DNA from: Rhodanobacter thiooxydans
GTDB lineage: Bacteria > Pseudomonadota > Gammaproteobacteria > Xanthomonadales > Rhodanobacteraceae
Direction: 5' to 3'
NCBI RefSeq assembly: GCF_030291135.1
Contig: NZ_CP127409.1
Location: 3,286,001-3,350,000, forward strand
DNA: 64,000 bases
This document shows, in pieces, positions 12,101 through 20,343 of this stretch. The position numbers and the translations under genes were made by a program. Position 1 is the stretch's first letter. Each line of letters begins with the position of its first letter. A model generated the notes under the pieces. It had not been told where the DNA came from and searched no databases. It saw nothing but the letters and a program-made list of their open reading frames with translations.

Positions 12101-14329
12101 CCCCCGCCGACACCCGATCGCCTAAACACTTGGTTGAAGCGAATTTTGCCTGCGGTGCTTATGACCGGGGACGGAAATATGCTGGCATCCGTGATCGACG
12201 CAGCCCAGACAGCCGGACGCATCGAACTCAGCGGCCCGGAACGATTGCTCATGCTCGGCGTCACCGAGTTGACGTCTGTTCCATCTTTGCGGTCTGCTGC
12301 CGCCGACGGCCAGTGGCCTATCCGCACGCAGGTCATTGCTGACGGCTCTACGACCCATCCCGCCCCAAGGCGGCGCGACCGGGATCAGGAGCCAACATCT
12401 CCAGCAGCAACCCAATTCAGCTACCGCGATCTGACCAAGTGGCTGAACCCCTCTCTATTGCCACACCTGCTGGGTAAGCGGACGGGCAAAAACCACGGTG
12501 TGCGACAGGCGCTGATTCGGCACTTGGAACAGGTGCTTACAGAGGCGGACTCACACGCCAATCTCGGTCTCGTTGTCGGTTTCGCGATTCATCGCCTGCG
12601 CTACGGCGGCCTGAAAAAGGACTCGCTCACGATCAGCTCGGTCCAAACCAACGTGACCCGGTTTGCCCATGCATTGCTTGAAATTGCAGGTGCACGACCG
12701 ATCCTCGGCATGGACGACGAGACCCTCGTGAATGTCTACCTGGGAGTCCTGCAGTCCAAGACAGCGAAGTCCCGCCCCCTCACCATGGAAACGCTGTGCC
12801 AATTCCACGAATTCCTTGTCGTAGCCCACGGCATGGAGCCGATGGTCTATGCCGAGTTGGCTTCCTTCGCGGGTAACCGGAAGGATGGTGTCGATCCCGG
12901 CTTGCTCACGCTGGCTGAGAGGGAGGCCGTCTATGACGAACTCGTCTCTGACCTGCGTGCCGAGAGCGATCGCACCGATGCATCTCCAGAATTCTGCCGC
13001 ATCGCGGAGCTGCGTATCGTGCTCTTTGCATTGCTCGACGCCGCCGCAATCCGGCCCGACTCAACCCACGGACTGCTGCTGGACGACGTCATGCTGTTCG
13101 AAGGTGGGCGCGACTTCCTACACATTCACAAAACGGGCGGCTATGGGAAGGCCAAGACAGAAACGACTCTCGGGTTTGTGCCTCTTGAGGGTGCGCTGTG
13201 GAATCGTGCACGCGCTCGGGTCGTTGCTTGGCTGGAGACAGAACACCAGTGCCTCCCTGCCAATGCGCCGCGAAACATTCCACTGTTTGCTGAAGAGCCC
13301 GGGAGTGGCCGCCGTTTTCGGGCTGAAGTACTTCTGCGAAGGATTGGGGAACTCATTCGCTGGGCCAGTGACGAGCCTTTGGCCAAGACCTACTGGTTGC
13401 GCAAAACAGGAATCCAGGCGCGACATCGGGCCACGTATGCCGATGGATGCATGGCCCGCGATGTGATGGCAATCATGCGCCAAAGCGGGCACGCGACCAT
13501 CAACACACCGTTGACGAACTATCTTCACGACCCTGCCACGCCCTTGGTCCACAGCTTGAGAGAGGGTCGCCAGACATCACGTGCCGATCTTCTTGCGATC
13601 ACCAAACTGGCGGCGGCTCCGCTGGACATGGCTTGGCAAAGGAGTGGAGGCGCCACCAGCGAGGCGCGGCTCAGTGTCGTGTTTGACCGCGTAAAGATCC
13701 CGCGCACAGATATCCCGGATCGCGCCTACTCGGCGCCACCGCCGGCACGTCACAACCTGCACTTGCTGCCCCTGCACATAGACCGCTTTGCACGGGCGAT
13801 GCAGCAAGGAAGGCAAACGAATGACGCCGCCTTGGAGGTCGGTCTCACTGAACGACAAGTGGAACGTTTGCATAAGGCCGCCTGTGACTTGATCAGCCAA
13901 CGCGGATGCGTGCCGTGGCACATTGCCGAACTGCTTCATCGCCGGGCGGTCATGACGATTCCGCGCAACTTTCCCGGGACGGAGATGTTTCTTTCGGCGC
14001 TGGAACAGATGCCCTCGGCAGAATTGCAACAACTGGCCAGCGCGTGGGTCCAGGCCGGCCATGCCGAGCGGCTTGTCCGGAAAGACACTGGCATCATGCC
14101 GCTCAACGGACCAGACTCCGCCGATATTGCAGAGCAGGTCTTCAGAGCATTGAACGTCCCGAAGAGCCTGCTTGTGGTGAGCAAGGAGCAGCCCATTCCG
14201 TGCGTCACGCTCACGGCCCAGCGGACCAAGCAGTCCAGGCGCTTAGATCCAACCACGCCCCTCAGCGCACTGAGGTGGCTGCTGGCCATCGTTTGGCTGC
14301 ATCAACGCATGCTGTACACAAAGTCATAA
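9101..14329 (+). CDS. Giant multi-module protein with a C-terminal tyrosine-recombinase domain
   Basis: The 1742-residue product lies immediately inside the left attachment site and is the probable integrase of the island. The C-terminal module has a nearly complete catalytic set: Arg1318 (AAIRPDSTHGLLLDDV), Lys1344 (HKTGG), Tyr1431-x-x-Arg1434 in place of HxxR, His1464 and Tyr1474 (SGHATINTPLTNYLH). Two earlier stretches look like degenerate copies of the same fold. One has Arg328 (AAGLREPDLMSVTW), Arg442 and Tyr474/475. The other has Arg567, Lys592 and HYRHR at 677-681, but no obvious nucleophile. Start codons are weak (TTG at 9101 or GTG at 9104). The size is far beyond the usual 300-450 residues. 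Recombinase function of the C-terminus is inferred from motif order and spacing, and the role of the rest is unknown. Confidence 0.7.
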   Translation: MVSDWNTRPAGKLLNALDHGHDVPQAWRATVARALLVVWEGLSEHDRTTLKHMSARIRGGWNDLVAWSQQAQQNQIVALGEADDTHPVVNTLIECARTALPPPGVRLLIALMCETALSPYRPSTRIRKLSSKIRGAMEIRGRERRNDLPMLLGSCRTLSQMYAVVESYINVSDETSNAVLDVGFKKLWEAWLASTLRGWLHDSRARLSVIQPHVLLPSLEATDIPVDSNNDAEPDDVLELPAGLSDPYEPGEPPRRLATEWARARVHCLTRQSHPDILSPPSHFAPTEVVARLAHQATKQATQLQATGQHRESEPFVAFLLLLAAGLREPDLMSVTWGCGAEGKPYMEWDHPFLHRPVVRPPSAVNPDESLAAWIVPTASHVLWPLPQVLRGLLAGLTEGAAPMRGAPVLPWLTGTEEPIYRLNGVIRSLQPKLHLGAATCRSVMASELALALGPDVAQLAMNDTFAMSSASVYYTAPQQAQLVSHVARIQSQWFPHDANSTPLVVAPEGHVGSRLVLTDTAAKRWPVLLRHSMRSYSHRNDATRIDAWRCHRDFLGAALAAATGHRPVDAIGDIRLHDVIPEYGLVVLRDKMVDPLRAVRVAATGMHWVTELRGFLDRLVALAADNDDSEEAQLARAILRSEAPLFETPNAKASGRFTAARLRETMPEPLRNYPNHYRHRLNQQLQYANVDPELRFAQLGWVVSAAHATADLSPMSARDIAIRVGPAIDTMLLRDGWFGSSHRISPWHWNDVPLPPLRNWQSVALEHNEAHRLEVKRVRTALHERGRETLNAVRPRLRDAIQEFLPGVLLDDDGKRLARSPKTASSKPILIDESLCALIEGRVHERGNDHSPNALERMITRIELSKLIKKSHHDGLTEGFIPRRPFLSFTSEPSPFLSGLGTAVRHSELIREHILQRCRLDQPHDRGPLAYLATILFSPYRHAHLAEGALKSASDAIRSQAPGDWLRVDATVQRKLTPMVFSGIPALLLWRRGKEAPTAPPPTPDRLNTWLKRILPAVLMTGDGNMLASVIDAAQTAGRIELSGPERLLMLGVTELTSVPSLRSAAADGQWPIRTQVIADGSTTHPAPRRRDRDQEPTSPAATQFSYRDLTKWLNPSLLPHLLGKRTGKNHGVRQALIRHLEQVLTEADSHANLGLVVGFAIHRLRYGGLKKDSLTISSVQTNVTRFAHALLEIAGARPILGMDDETLVNVYLGVLQSKTAKSRPLTMETLCQFHEFLVVAHGMEPMVYAELASFAGNRKDGVDPGLLTLAEREAVYDELVSDLRAESDRTDASPEFCRIAELRIVLFALLDAAAIRPDSTHGLLLDDVMLFEGGRDFLHIHKTGGYGKAKTETTLGFVPLEGALWNRARARVVAWLETEHQCLPANAPRNIPLFAEEPGSGRRFRAEVLLRRIGELIRWASDEPLAKTYWLRKTGIQARHRATYADGCMARDVMAIMRQSGHATINTPLTNYLHDPATPLVHSLREGRQTSRADLLAITKLAAAPLDMAWQRSGGATSEARLSVVFDRVKIPRTDIPDRAYSAPPPARHNLHLLPLHIDRFARAMQQGRQTNDAALEVGLTERQVERLHKAACDLISQRGCVPWHIAELLHRRAVMTIPRNFPGTEMFLSALEQMPSAELQQLASAWVQAGHAERLVRKDTGIMPLNGPDSADIAEQVFRALNVPKSLLVVSKEQPIPCVTLTAQRTKQSRRLDPTTPLSALRWLLAIVWLHQRMLYTKS

Positions 14330-14420
14330 CCTTCGTTTTGGGACTCAGCAACGCGGCACGGGCACCGGGTCAATGCATCGCATGCACGCGCTGCTGCAAT
14401 CTGATCGCGTCTTTCGCCTA

Positions 14421-15157
14421 TCAGCAGCCCCCGGCGTCCCACTGCCATTCGCCGAAAGCATCCAGGGTACGCTTGGCTTGGAGATGCACTCGCCGGCCAT
14501 CATCGTACGTGCGGTAGCAACTTCCGTTGACACATTTGGTATGGCAACTGGTTCTGCCAGGCACATTGGCAGGCTGTGGATACAGCGTTCCGGGCGAACT
14601 CTTTCGGGCCAAGGGACGAGCGGTGGGACGGGGGAAAGCTGGGCTGCTGGGCGGACTTCTGGAATCGATTGGCCAGGTTTCCAGTCGCGTGACAGCTGCT
14701 GGGCTTTCTGGACGTCAGGGTTGCTGAGTCGCTCGGCAATCTCCTGGCGAATACCTGGGGCTTCCTGATCGCCTGCGCCAGCCGCAAGGTTCATCCACGC
14801 GTAGCCCGTCATCAGCGATGACGCTACACCGACTCCATTCGCGTATCGCACGCCGAGATTTCGCTGTGCCAATGCATGGCCCTGTTCGGCAGCCTTGCGG
14901 TACCAAGAGTTGGCCTGAACATCATCCTTCGGCACAACGTATCCGTTCGCATAGCGAATTTCGCATTGATGGTCGGTATCGGGATGTAGGGAGGAGCTGC
15001 GGGAAAGCATGCCTTCCATGTTGGTTCGTCCTAGCGTGATTGTTGGCATGAACCCGGCGGATTCCTTGATGCCGCCGAAACAGCAGCTCGACGCATCGAG
15101 GTGGTTGTTGAGCCCGAACCTCTTCGATAGCGGGTGGCACAAGACCAAGCTCGTCAT
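14421..15157 (-). pseudogene. Frameshifted SEL1-repeat protein
   Basis: The N-terminal frame encodes SEL1-like repeats (YRKAAEQGHALAQRNLGVRY, then SLMTGYAWMNLAAGAGDQEA). The natural C-terminal region is in another frame ending at 14421: CHTKCVNGSCYRTYDDG followed by WQWDAGGC, a Cys-rich tail I recall from Xanthomonadales SEL1 proteins. Both frames are open across a Pro-rich linker near 14590-14680, where a run of five G (14631-14635) is a plausible slip site. Without the shift the first frame runs on to 14345 as nonsense. The first repeat is also degraded. It is either an inactivated gene or a sequencing error. Confidence 0.6.
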
Positions 15158-15383
15158 ATCGGCGGGTCACGGCAAAAGTTTAGGCGCCGTGCGCATCGGT
15201 GGTTTTCGTCGCAGGTGGTGTCCATCATAGGTGTGCACAACGAACGACCAGTGGCAGAAACTCATGCGCTTGGGTAGAAAGCCACTGATGTAACTGGGGC
15301 ATTTCCCCGATCGGGAGCAGACCAGAGCCGCTAGGCTGGCTACCTGTAGCTGATTACCGACATCGCAGGGAACGCTCCCCACC

Positions 15384-16100
15384 ATGACAATGCCAAGCTT
15401 CACCATACCGTTGGGCCAGGAAGGTTGTGACCCAGCAGATTGCGTGATCGATCCGAATCGACTTGCCTGCGCAAAGCCGATTATCGACGGCTTGATTGCC
15501 ACCCTTCCCACAGGTTGCCGCATATCCAACATCACCCTGCGGGGCACTGACCTGATACTGCTGATCTCACCAGCGCCTGAACACACGTGGGACATGACAT
15601 CCTGCCATGAAGCAACCGCCGAAGCATGTGATTGTGTACACCGCGCAGATAAAGAACTCCGCGAAAATGCGCAAAAAACCACGGCGCTGCCTCCCTTGAA
15701 AGTTGCCTGTGTCACGAAGCCTTCGCTTCAAATACTCAAGGCACTGTGCGCTGGCGCCCAGCAAGGGATCACTGTCAGTTACGAATATCTAGGCCACAAA
15801 GCCACGCTACCCAGGCCCCGCCCGGAAGACTTTCCGGACATCAAACCGGCGAAAGAGAGCAAACCAGTTCGAATTCCAGCGACGTTGATCAGCGGCTTCT
15901 ACGTGGGTGAACACGCCGCCGAGAGCTGTATCCTTTTGACCAACAAAATCTTCATAAACGTGAAAATGGCGAGGGAAGAGCTTTTTGAAATCGCCCGGCG
16001 AGGACTGGTGTTTGAAGGGTCCATCAGGGAAACCACCGAGCGGAATGTATGGGCGGTGGCCAGCGCATACCGCATCGGCGACAAGACGTACGAGTTCTAG
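15384..16100 (+). CDS. Hypothetical protein
   Basis: The 238-residue product matches no family I recognise. It is soluble, without signal peptide or membrane helix. The N-terminal half is Cys-rich (CDPADCVIDPNRLACAK and an EATAEACDC segment), and the C-terminal half contains an alternating hydrophobic pattern (SGFYVGEHAAESCILLTNKI). The sequence TERNVWAVASAYRIGDKTYEF closes the protein. It is alone on the plus strand next to an HNH gene fragment, which suggests island cargo. Confidence 0.55.
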   Translation: MTMPSFTIPLGQEGCDPADCVIDPNRLACAKPIIDGLIATLPTGCRISNITLRGTDLILLISPAPEHTWDMTSCHEATAEACDCVHRADKELRENAQKTTALPPLKVACVTKPSLQILKALCAGAQQGITVSYEYLGHKATLPRPRPEDFPDIKPAKESKPVRIPATLISGFYVGEHAAESCILLTNKIFINVKMAREELFEIARRGLVFEGSIRETTERNVWAVASAYRIGDKTYEF

Positions 16101-16106
16101 ATTAAT

Positions 16107-16190
16107 AGAGAACATCGTTGCAGCGTGCTGGTGGCGCAACGCTCCCGACACCGTTGCGAGCATCCATTTTCTAGGCTGCGTCTCAGGTGT
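16107..16190 (+). pseudogene. HNH endonuclease gene fragment
   Basis: These 84 bp closely match 21975-22060, the 3' part of the HNH gene at 21778, including the codons for ENIVAACWW. Small indels and substitutions break the frame (Cys to Arg in the zinc pair). It begins right after the preceding stop codon. It is a remnant of a second copy, possibly left by recombination between repeated HNH genes. Confidence 0.75.
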
Positions 16191-16392
16191 TGGCACAGGG
16201 TCCCAGACCAGTTAGGTGGATATTAAGTAAGCGTCACAAGTGCGGCGCCCACGGTTACCGTTATGCATGGCTTCCTTCGTTGAGTAGGGTTGTTCATCGA
16301 CGACTGGGCCTCTGCCTAAATCATATAAAGGCACCCCAGACGCAGCTGGCGTAATGCTCATGGTGGACCACTTGTCATATCGATTTGCGGAA

Positions 16393-17691
16393 TCAGACGT
16401 CTTCCGTGAATGCCTCATTGACCCCTAGGTCATGGATGAGCACCCGACCATCGACAATCTCATGTCGGACCAGGCGCCTCTCGCGTACAGGCGCCTTCTC
16501 GGGGAAATCCCCGAAGCGGTCGTTGCTCACGACGTATGCATGCTCACTCGCAGCAAGGTCCAGCACGGTCTCGTCAGCTTTCTTCTTTGTTGCAACGACG
16601 TGTACCGTGGCCGCATCGCCGAATAACTGCGCAATCTCACTGTCGCTCATGCGCAGCTTTGGGCGAATGGACGCATCGAAAACGATCAGAATCCGGTAAC
16701 GTCCCGCCAAGCGCTGCACTGCAACCTTCACTGGGCCGATGCCGCAGAAGTCGCGCCCTTGGTAGCAGAGGTTGTTGCCATCGAACACCAGCTTTTCGAT
16801 TACCCGCATAGCGTTTTGCGCGATGTGCTCAAGGCGCGACTTGAGCTTCGCCAAGTTCCGCACGATAGATTGAATCTCACGTCGGGAGTTGTTAACTACA
16901 CGATTCGGACTTCCATCGCCGAAACGCCTCTCGCACTCCTCGTGGACCATAGCCCTCTCGTAACCGTTCGACGCTCGATCAAGCTGGTCATTGAGCTCGG
17001 AGGCCTCAGCCACTCGCTTGTGAAGAAGCTCCAAGCTATTGGTGAGGTTTATGTGTTCCGCACGCGGTTGCGCGAGCTCCTTCTCGACTCGCTCATGGCG
17101 GGCACGCAGATCAGTCAGCTTCGACGTAAGCGACTTGATCTCGGCTTGGCACTTTTCGTGTCCTGCCTGCAAGTTCGGAATCTGGGTGTGCAGTTGGCGA
17201 TACGCTTGGAGCGCCTGATCCTTCTTCGCAATCTCGCGGGACAGCTCCTCGGCGCTGGATTGCAGTCGCTTTTCAGCGCTCTCGAGCTCGGCGACGCTTT
17301 TTGCTGTCTGCTTAAACATCCGCTTGTACTGGGCACGCTCGCTGGAGAACCAGTAGCGCGGGTCCAAGCCAAGGCTTGCGCGGTCAGCAAGCGCTGACAG
17401 CGGCTGGCGAGTGCTGTTGATGCGGACCGCCACATCCTGGAGCTGGATTCCGAATTCGTGGAGCCCGTGGTGAGCTTGCTCGATGTCGGTTAGTGTCTGA
17501 GCCTCGTCAAAGTTGCGATACCAGGTAATGTCTTCGTGCAGCTTCTTCAGACGCTCTTGTGCTTGCGCCAGCTCCTTGGAGGCCTGATCGCGATCTTTAG
17601 TAATAGGGTTGAAGTCCAACGCGTTCCCCTGTTGTTGCCATTGCGAAATGCTGTAACACCGCTCAACCCGCCATCCAATCCTTGGCGGCAC
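16393..17691 (-). CDS. Coiled-coil protein with C-terminal NYN/Zc3h12a-like RNase domain
   Basis: The 432-residue product has a long coiled coil (about residues 35-290, rich in Glu, Gln, Arg and Ala) followed by a PIN-like nuclease domain of the NYN/Zc3h12a type. That domain contains KLVFDGNNLCYQG with Asp304, ILIVFDASIRP, KKKADETVLDLA and AYVVSNDRFGDF near residue 390, which together give the acidic metal-binding site. Such domains cleave single-stranded RNA. The likely start is GTG at 17691. It is the last gene of a minus-strand run with 17755-20934, 63 bp after the glycine-rich membrane protein gene. It could be the effector of that operon. Confidence 0.72.
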   Translation of the reverse strand: MPPRIGWRVERCYSISQWQQQGNALDFNPITKDRDQASKELAQAQERLKKLHEDITWYRNFDEAQTLTDIEQAHHGLHEFGIQLQDVAVRINSTRQPLSALADRASLGLDPRYWFSSERAQYKRMFKQTAKSVAELESAEKRLQSSAEELSREIAKKDQALQAYRQLHTQIPNLQAGHEKCQAEIKSLTSKLTDLRARHERVEKELAQPRAEHINLTNSLELLHKRVAEASELNDQLDRASNGYERAMVHEECERRFGDGSPNRVVNNSRREIQSIVRNLAKLKSRLEHIAQNAMRVIEKLVFDGNNLCYQGRDFCGIGPVKVAVQRLAGRYRILIVFDASIRPKLRMSDSEIAQLFGDAATVHVVATKKKADETVLDLAASEHAYVVSNDRFGDFPEKAPVRERRLVRHEIVDGRVLIHDLGVNEAFTEDV

Positions 17692-17754
17692 CGAGGTCAG
17701 TGCATGACTATGGCAGGTGATGTGGTCATGAAGCCGTTTGTCAGAGGGGTGAAT

Positions 17755-19221
17755 CTAGCAGGATACACATCGCTCATTGGCGATCTCATCAAGATGATCC
17801 GACACTATGGACTTCGCCTTTTCAAACGCCTCGGAGTCCACACCCAATCGGTCAAACCGACGATAGCGATTCAATTGGGGCAGCAATCGCTGGATCAGAG
17901 CGTGACGTTCGGACGGCGACAAGCGTTGTTGCGCGAGCATAGTCTCCAACCATGCGGGAACAACCTCAACCTGAAGCGACGGGGTTTCCGTACCAACGCA
18001 CTTGTTGATGCCAAGGCGCACCAAACGCGCCGAGCCCTCACCAGCCGCGGCGGAGCCAGCCGTGCCGATGATCGTCGCGACGACAAGGGCGCCTCCACCA
18101 GTCATCACCGTTGCGCAAGCCATCGAACCGAGGGTGAAACATGCGGTCCAGCCGGCCATGCCGCCCAAGTTTGATGCGAAGCTCTCTGCGCCCCGGCGAC
18201 CTACTTGGCTCCACGTCATACGGCCGACGAGCGCGCGCCCGATGTTTGGGGCGGTGGCCACACCGAAGCTGACTGTGCTCCCGATAATGGAGGAGCGCAG
18301 AAGCCTCGCCACATGATTGGTCGCCGCAATACCGCGAACCGCTTTTCCACAGCTGGCACTTGCCACCGCATTCACAACCCGCCGTCCGGCACCCGCACGG
18401 GTCGTCTGCTTGAGTCCGCTTCGCACGATAACTGTGGCCTGTCGCGCAAGGCGCGTACGCACTAATTGTGAAGTGGCGACACCAGTCAAAAGCGACTTTG
18501 TACCTGCTTGAACGGCACCGATAGCCACATCACAAAGAGCAGACTTCTTGTCCGCGGTCGGCGGGGGCTTTCGGCAACCCACCGCAACGAAGGCGACACC
18601 GGAGGTTAGAACTGCATTGGCGATATGAATCTTCGAATCGAACAACAAGCTGTCAATATTGCCTGGGCGAGAAATGTGCTTGGCCTGGATGTAACTCGCA
18701 CGGCCTTCGAGCACCATGGATTCCGCCTTGGCAGGGTCCGTTACACCCGGTACACGACCTTCGCGAATCGCATCGGCCATCTTTCCAACGACACCGGATC
18801 GCTGTCCGCGCGGAACCTCCAATACTTGGTCGCCATAACGGTAGATTCCGGCACTATCGAAGGCCTCCTTGAGCGTCGCGCTCGGCGTTCGACAGTACTT
18901 CGTCTGGATCTTGATGCCGTTGACGATGCGATCGGGACCGCTGAGGGTGTTGCTCTTGCCCACTTGGCTGACGCGACGCCCCTTCAACAGATCACCAAGG
19001 GCATTCGCATCCTCAGCAGCGAAGCCATGACCGCTGCGGGTGTGGTATTTGCCAATCTGCGTTTGCTGGATGCACCAGGCTCCGCGAGTGGCTGCGGCGC
19101 CAGCCATTCCTTCAGCCTCAGCATCGGACAACCCCGTCCGAACCGTGCGACGGGTAACGGGACCAAGACGGAGACTGACGTTATGGGTGAAATCATTCAT
19201 CGAAAGGGATTCCTTGGACAT
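17755..19221 (-). CDS. Glycine-rich membrane protein of an uncharacterised family
   Basis: The 488-residue product has a conserved-looking soluble N-terminal half: HGFAAEDANALGDLLKG, then DRIVNGIKIQTKYC, then a YRYGDQVLEVP segment. A C-terminal half with several Gly/Ala-rich hydrophobic stretches follows (for example CATVMTGGGALVVATIIGTA). I recall similar proteins in many bacteria as uncharacterised, with the DRIVxGxxIQTKY and QAKxIxxxGNIDSL signatures. No function is established. It follows the small membrane protein gene by 83 bp and precedes the NYN RNase gene. The glycine-zipper pattern would fit pore formation or membrane association, which is inference only. Confidence 0.65.
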   Translation of the reverse strand: MSKESLSMNDFTHNVSLRLGPVTRRTVRTGLSDAEAEGMAGAAATRGAWCIQQTQIGKYHTRSGHGFAAEDANALGDLLKGRRVSQVGKSNTLSGPDRIVNGIKIQTKYCRTPSATLKEAFDSAGIYRYGDQVLEVPRGQRSGVVGKMADAIREGRVPGVTDPAKAESMVLEGRASYIQAKHISRPGNIDSLLFDSKIHIANAVLTSGVAFVAVGCRKPPPTADKKSALCDVAIGAVQAGTKSLLTGVATSQLVRTRLARQATVIVRSGLKQTTRAGAGRRVVNAVASASCGKAVRGIAATNHVARLLRSSIIGSTVSFGVATAPNIGRALVGRMTWSQVGRRGAESFASNLGGMAGWTACFTLGSMACATVMTGGGALVVATIIGTAGSAAAGEGSARLVRLGINKCVGTETPSLQVEVVPAWLETMLAQQRLSPSERHALIQRLLPQLNRYRRFDRLGVDSEAFEKAKSIVSDHLDEIANERCVSC

Positions 19222-19304
19222 GCCTCTCCCTGCGCTGGCACCCTGGGGCGCCCGCGGAGAGCAGGTGGCGATGGATCAAGCCGGCGACAAGGACGCCGTC
19301 TGGA

Positions 19305-19448
19305 TCAAGCTTGGGGTTGGCCTGGCGTCACTTGGGATCGCCGCCGCATGAAGCCGTGATATACAACCGCGGTTACGGCCATGGCGGCGCCAGCGACGAA
19401 GGCGAGAGCGAATGCGCCAAGATATTGGTAGGGCGACGGGACGATCAT
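19305..19448 (-). CDS. Small single-pass membrane protein
   Basis: The 47-residue product MIVPSPYQYLGAFALAFVAG continues through one hydrophobic helix and ends in a basic, polar tail (HGFMRRRSQ). Its ATG overlaps the stop codon of the UPF0174-like gene (ATGA), which strongly supports translation. A longer frame upstream, to 19517, lies inside that gene and is not used. The function is unknown. Confidence 0.6.
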   Translation of the reverse strand: MIVPSPYQYLGAFALAFVAGAAMAVTAVVYHGFMRRRSQVTPGQPQA

Positions 19449-20326
19449 GCCAACCTCCCTGCGGGCTTGCCGCATTCCGGGCAGAACTTCACCGCATGCG
19501 GGATGACGGCTCCGCAATCACAGGTGACGTGTGTGGCTTGCATGATCAGCTTCTGGCGAATGTAGGCAACTTGGAGGACGCAGGGCACAGTAACGCGGTA
19601 CGCAGGCGCCGAAAGGTCGGCAAGCGTCCATAGGCTGGTAATGGCCCATCCGATAGGGCCGAGTGCCACGCTGAGGGCGCGCATGGCTCCGCCGGTCGCC
19701 GCAAAAGTCAGGCCTCGGCCAATCAATGCTCGGGCGGCCGAGTTGGCCACGATAGTGGCGAGCTTGTAAGTTGCAAACCCGCTGAGCCGACCGGCAACCA
19801 ATGCGGCGGCGGCCGCACCCGGCCCCCAGATTGTGTCGCCTGCACCGATTTCGTCGATTACCTGGCGGCGCTCTTCGACACTCATCTTGGTGAACGACTC
19901 GCGCATGACCTTCAACAGGATCGCCGTCTCGAGGTCGACCACACTTGCCTCCTTGCTTAGACCGACCTTCAGATGCGAGGCGACGTCGCGAACGACTTCA
20001 GCATAGGAGACCTTCTCATTCATGTCGGGCAGCACTTTGTCCAACACCGTTCCGAACGGCACGGTTGCGCGCAGGCTCCGCACCATGTTGCCTAGCGTAT
20101 TGCCGCCGAAGGCAAGGATCTCGTCTGCAATTGCGGTGCGTACGGCAGCCGGATAACTCTTCGTGGCCTTCGCGGCGACGAGCTGTGAGCAGACGCTTGT
20201 CGTAAGCGTGAGACGACCATCGCCGCTGTCGGTGACATAGTCGACGAGCACGGACAGGTCATCGACGTCGGCCTCCCGCAGCACGGGAGTCAAGGAGGTG
20301 TTCGTGGTCAGCTGGTCAATATTCAT
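19445..20326 (-). CDS. UPF0174 (YaaW-like) protein with C-terminal zinc ribbon
   Basis: The 293-residue product resembles E. coli YaaW. It has a helical N-terminal part (EILAFGGNTLGNMVRSL; VEERRQVIDEIGAG), a hydrophobic centre, and the signature AYRVTVPCVLQVAYIRQK. Unlike YaaW it adds a rubredoxin-like zinc ribbon at the end (CDCGAVIPHAVKFCPECG). The ATG at 20326 is preceded by AGGAGA, whereas upstream in-frame residues overlap the regulator gene. It is translationally coupled to the small membrane protein gene. YaaW has no established function. Confidence 0.72.
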   Translation of the reverse strand: MNIDQLTTNTSLTPVLREADVDDLSVLVDYVTDSGDGRLTLTTSVCSQLVAAKATKSYPAAVRTAIADEILAFGGNTLGNMVRSLRATVPFGTVLDKVLPDMNEKVSYAEVVRDVASHLKVGLSKEASVVDLETAILLKVMRESFTKMSVEERRQVIDEIGAGDTIWGPGAAAAALVAGRLSGFATYKLATIVANSAARALIGRGLTFAATGGAMRALSVALGPIGWAITSLWTLADLSAPAYRVTVPCVLQVAYIRQKLIMQATHVTCDCGAVIPHAVKFCPECGKPAGRLA

Positions 20327-20343
20327 TGCGCGGTCTCCTGGAG

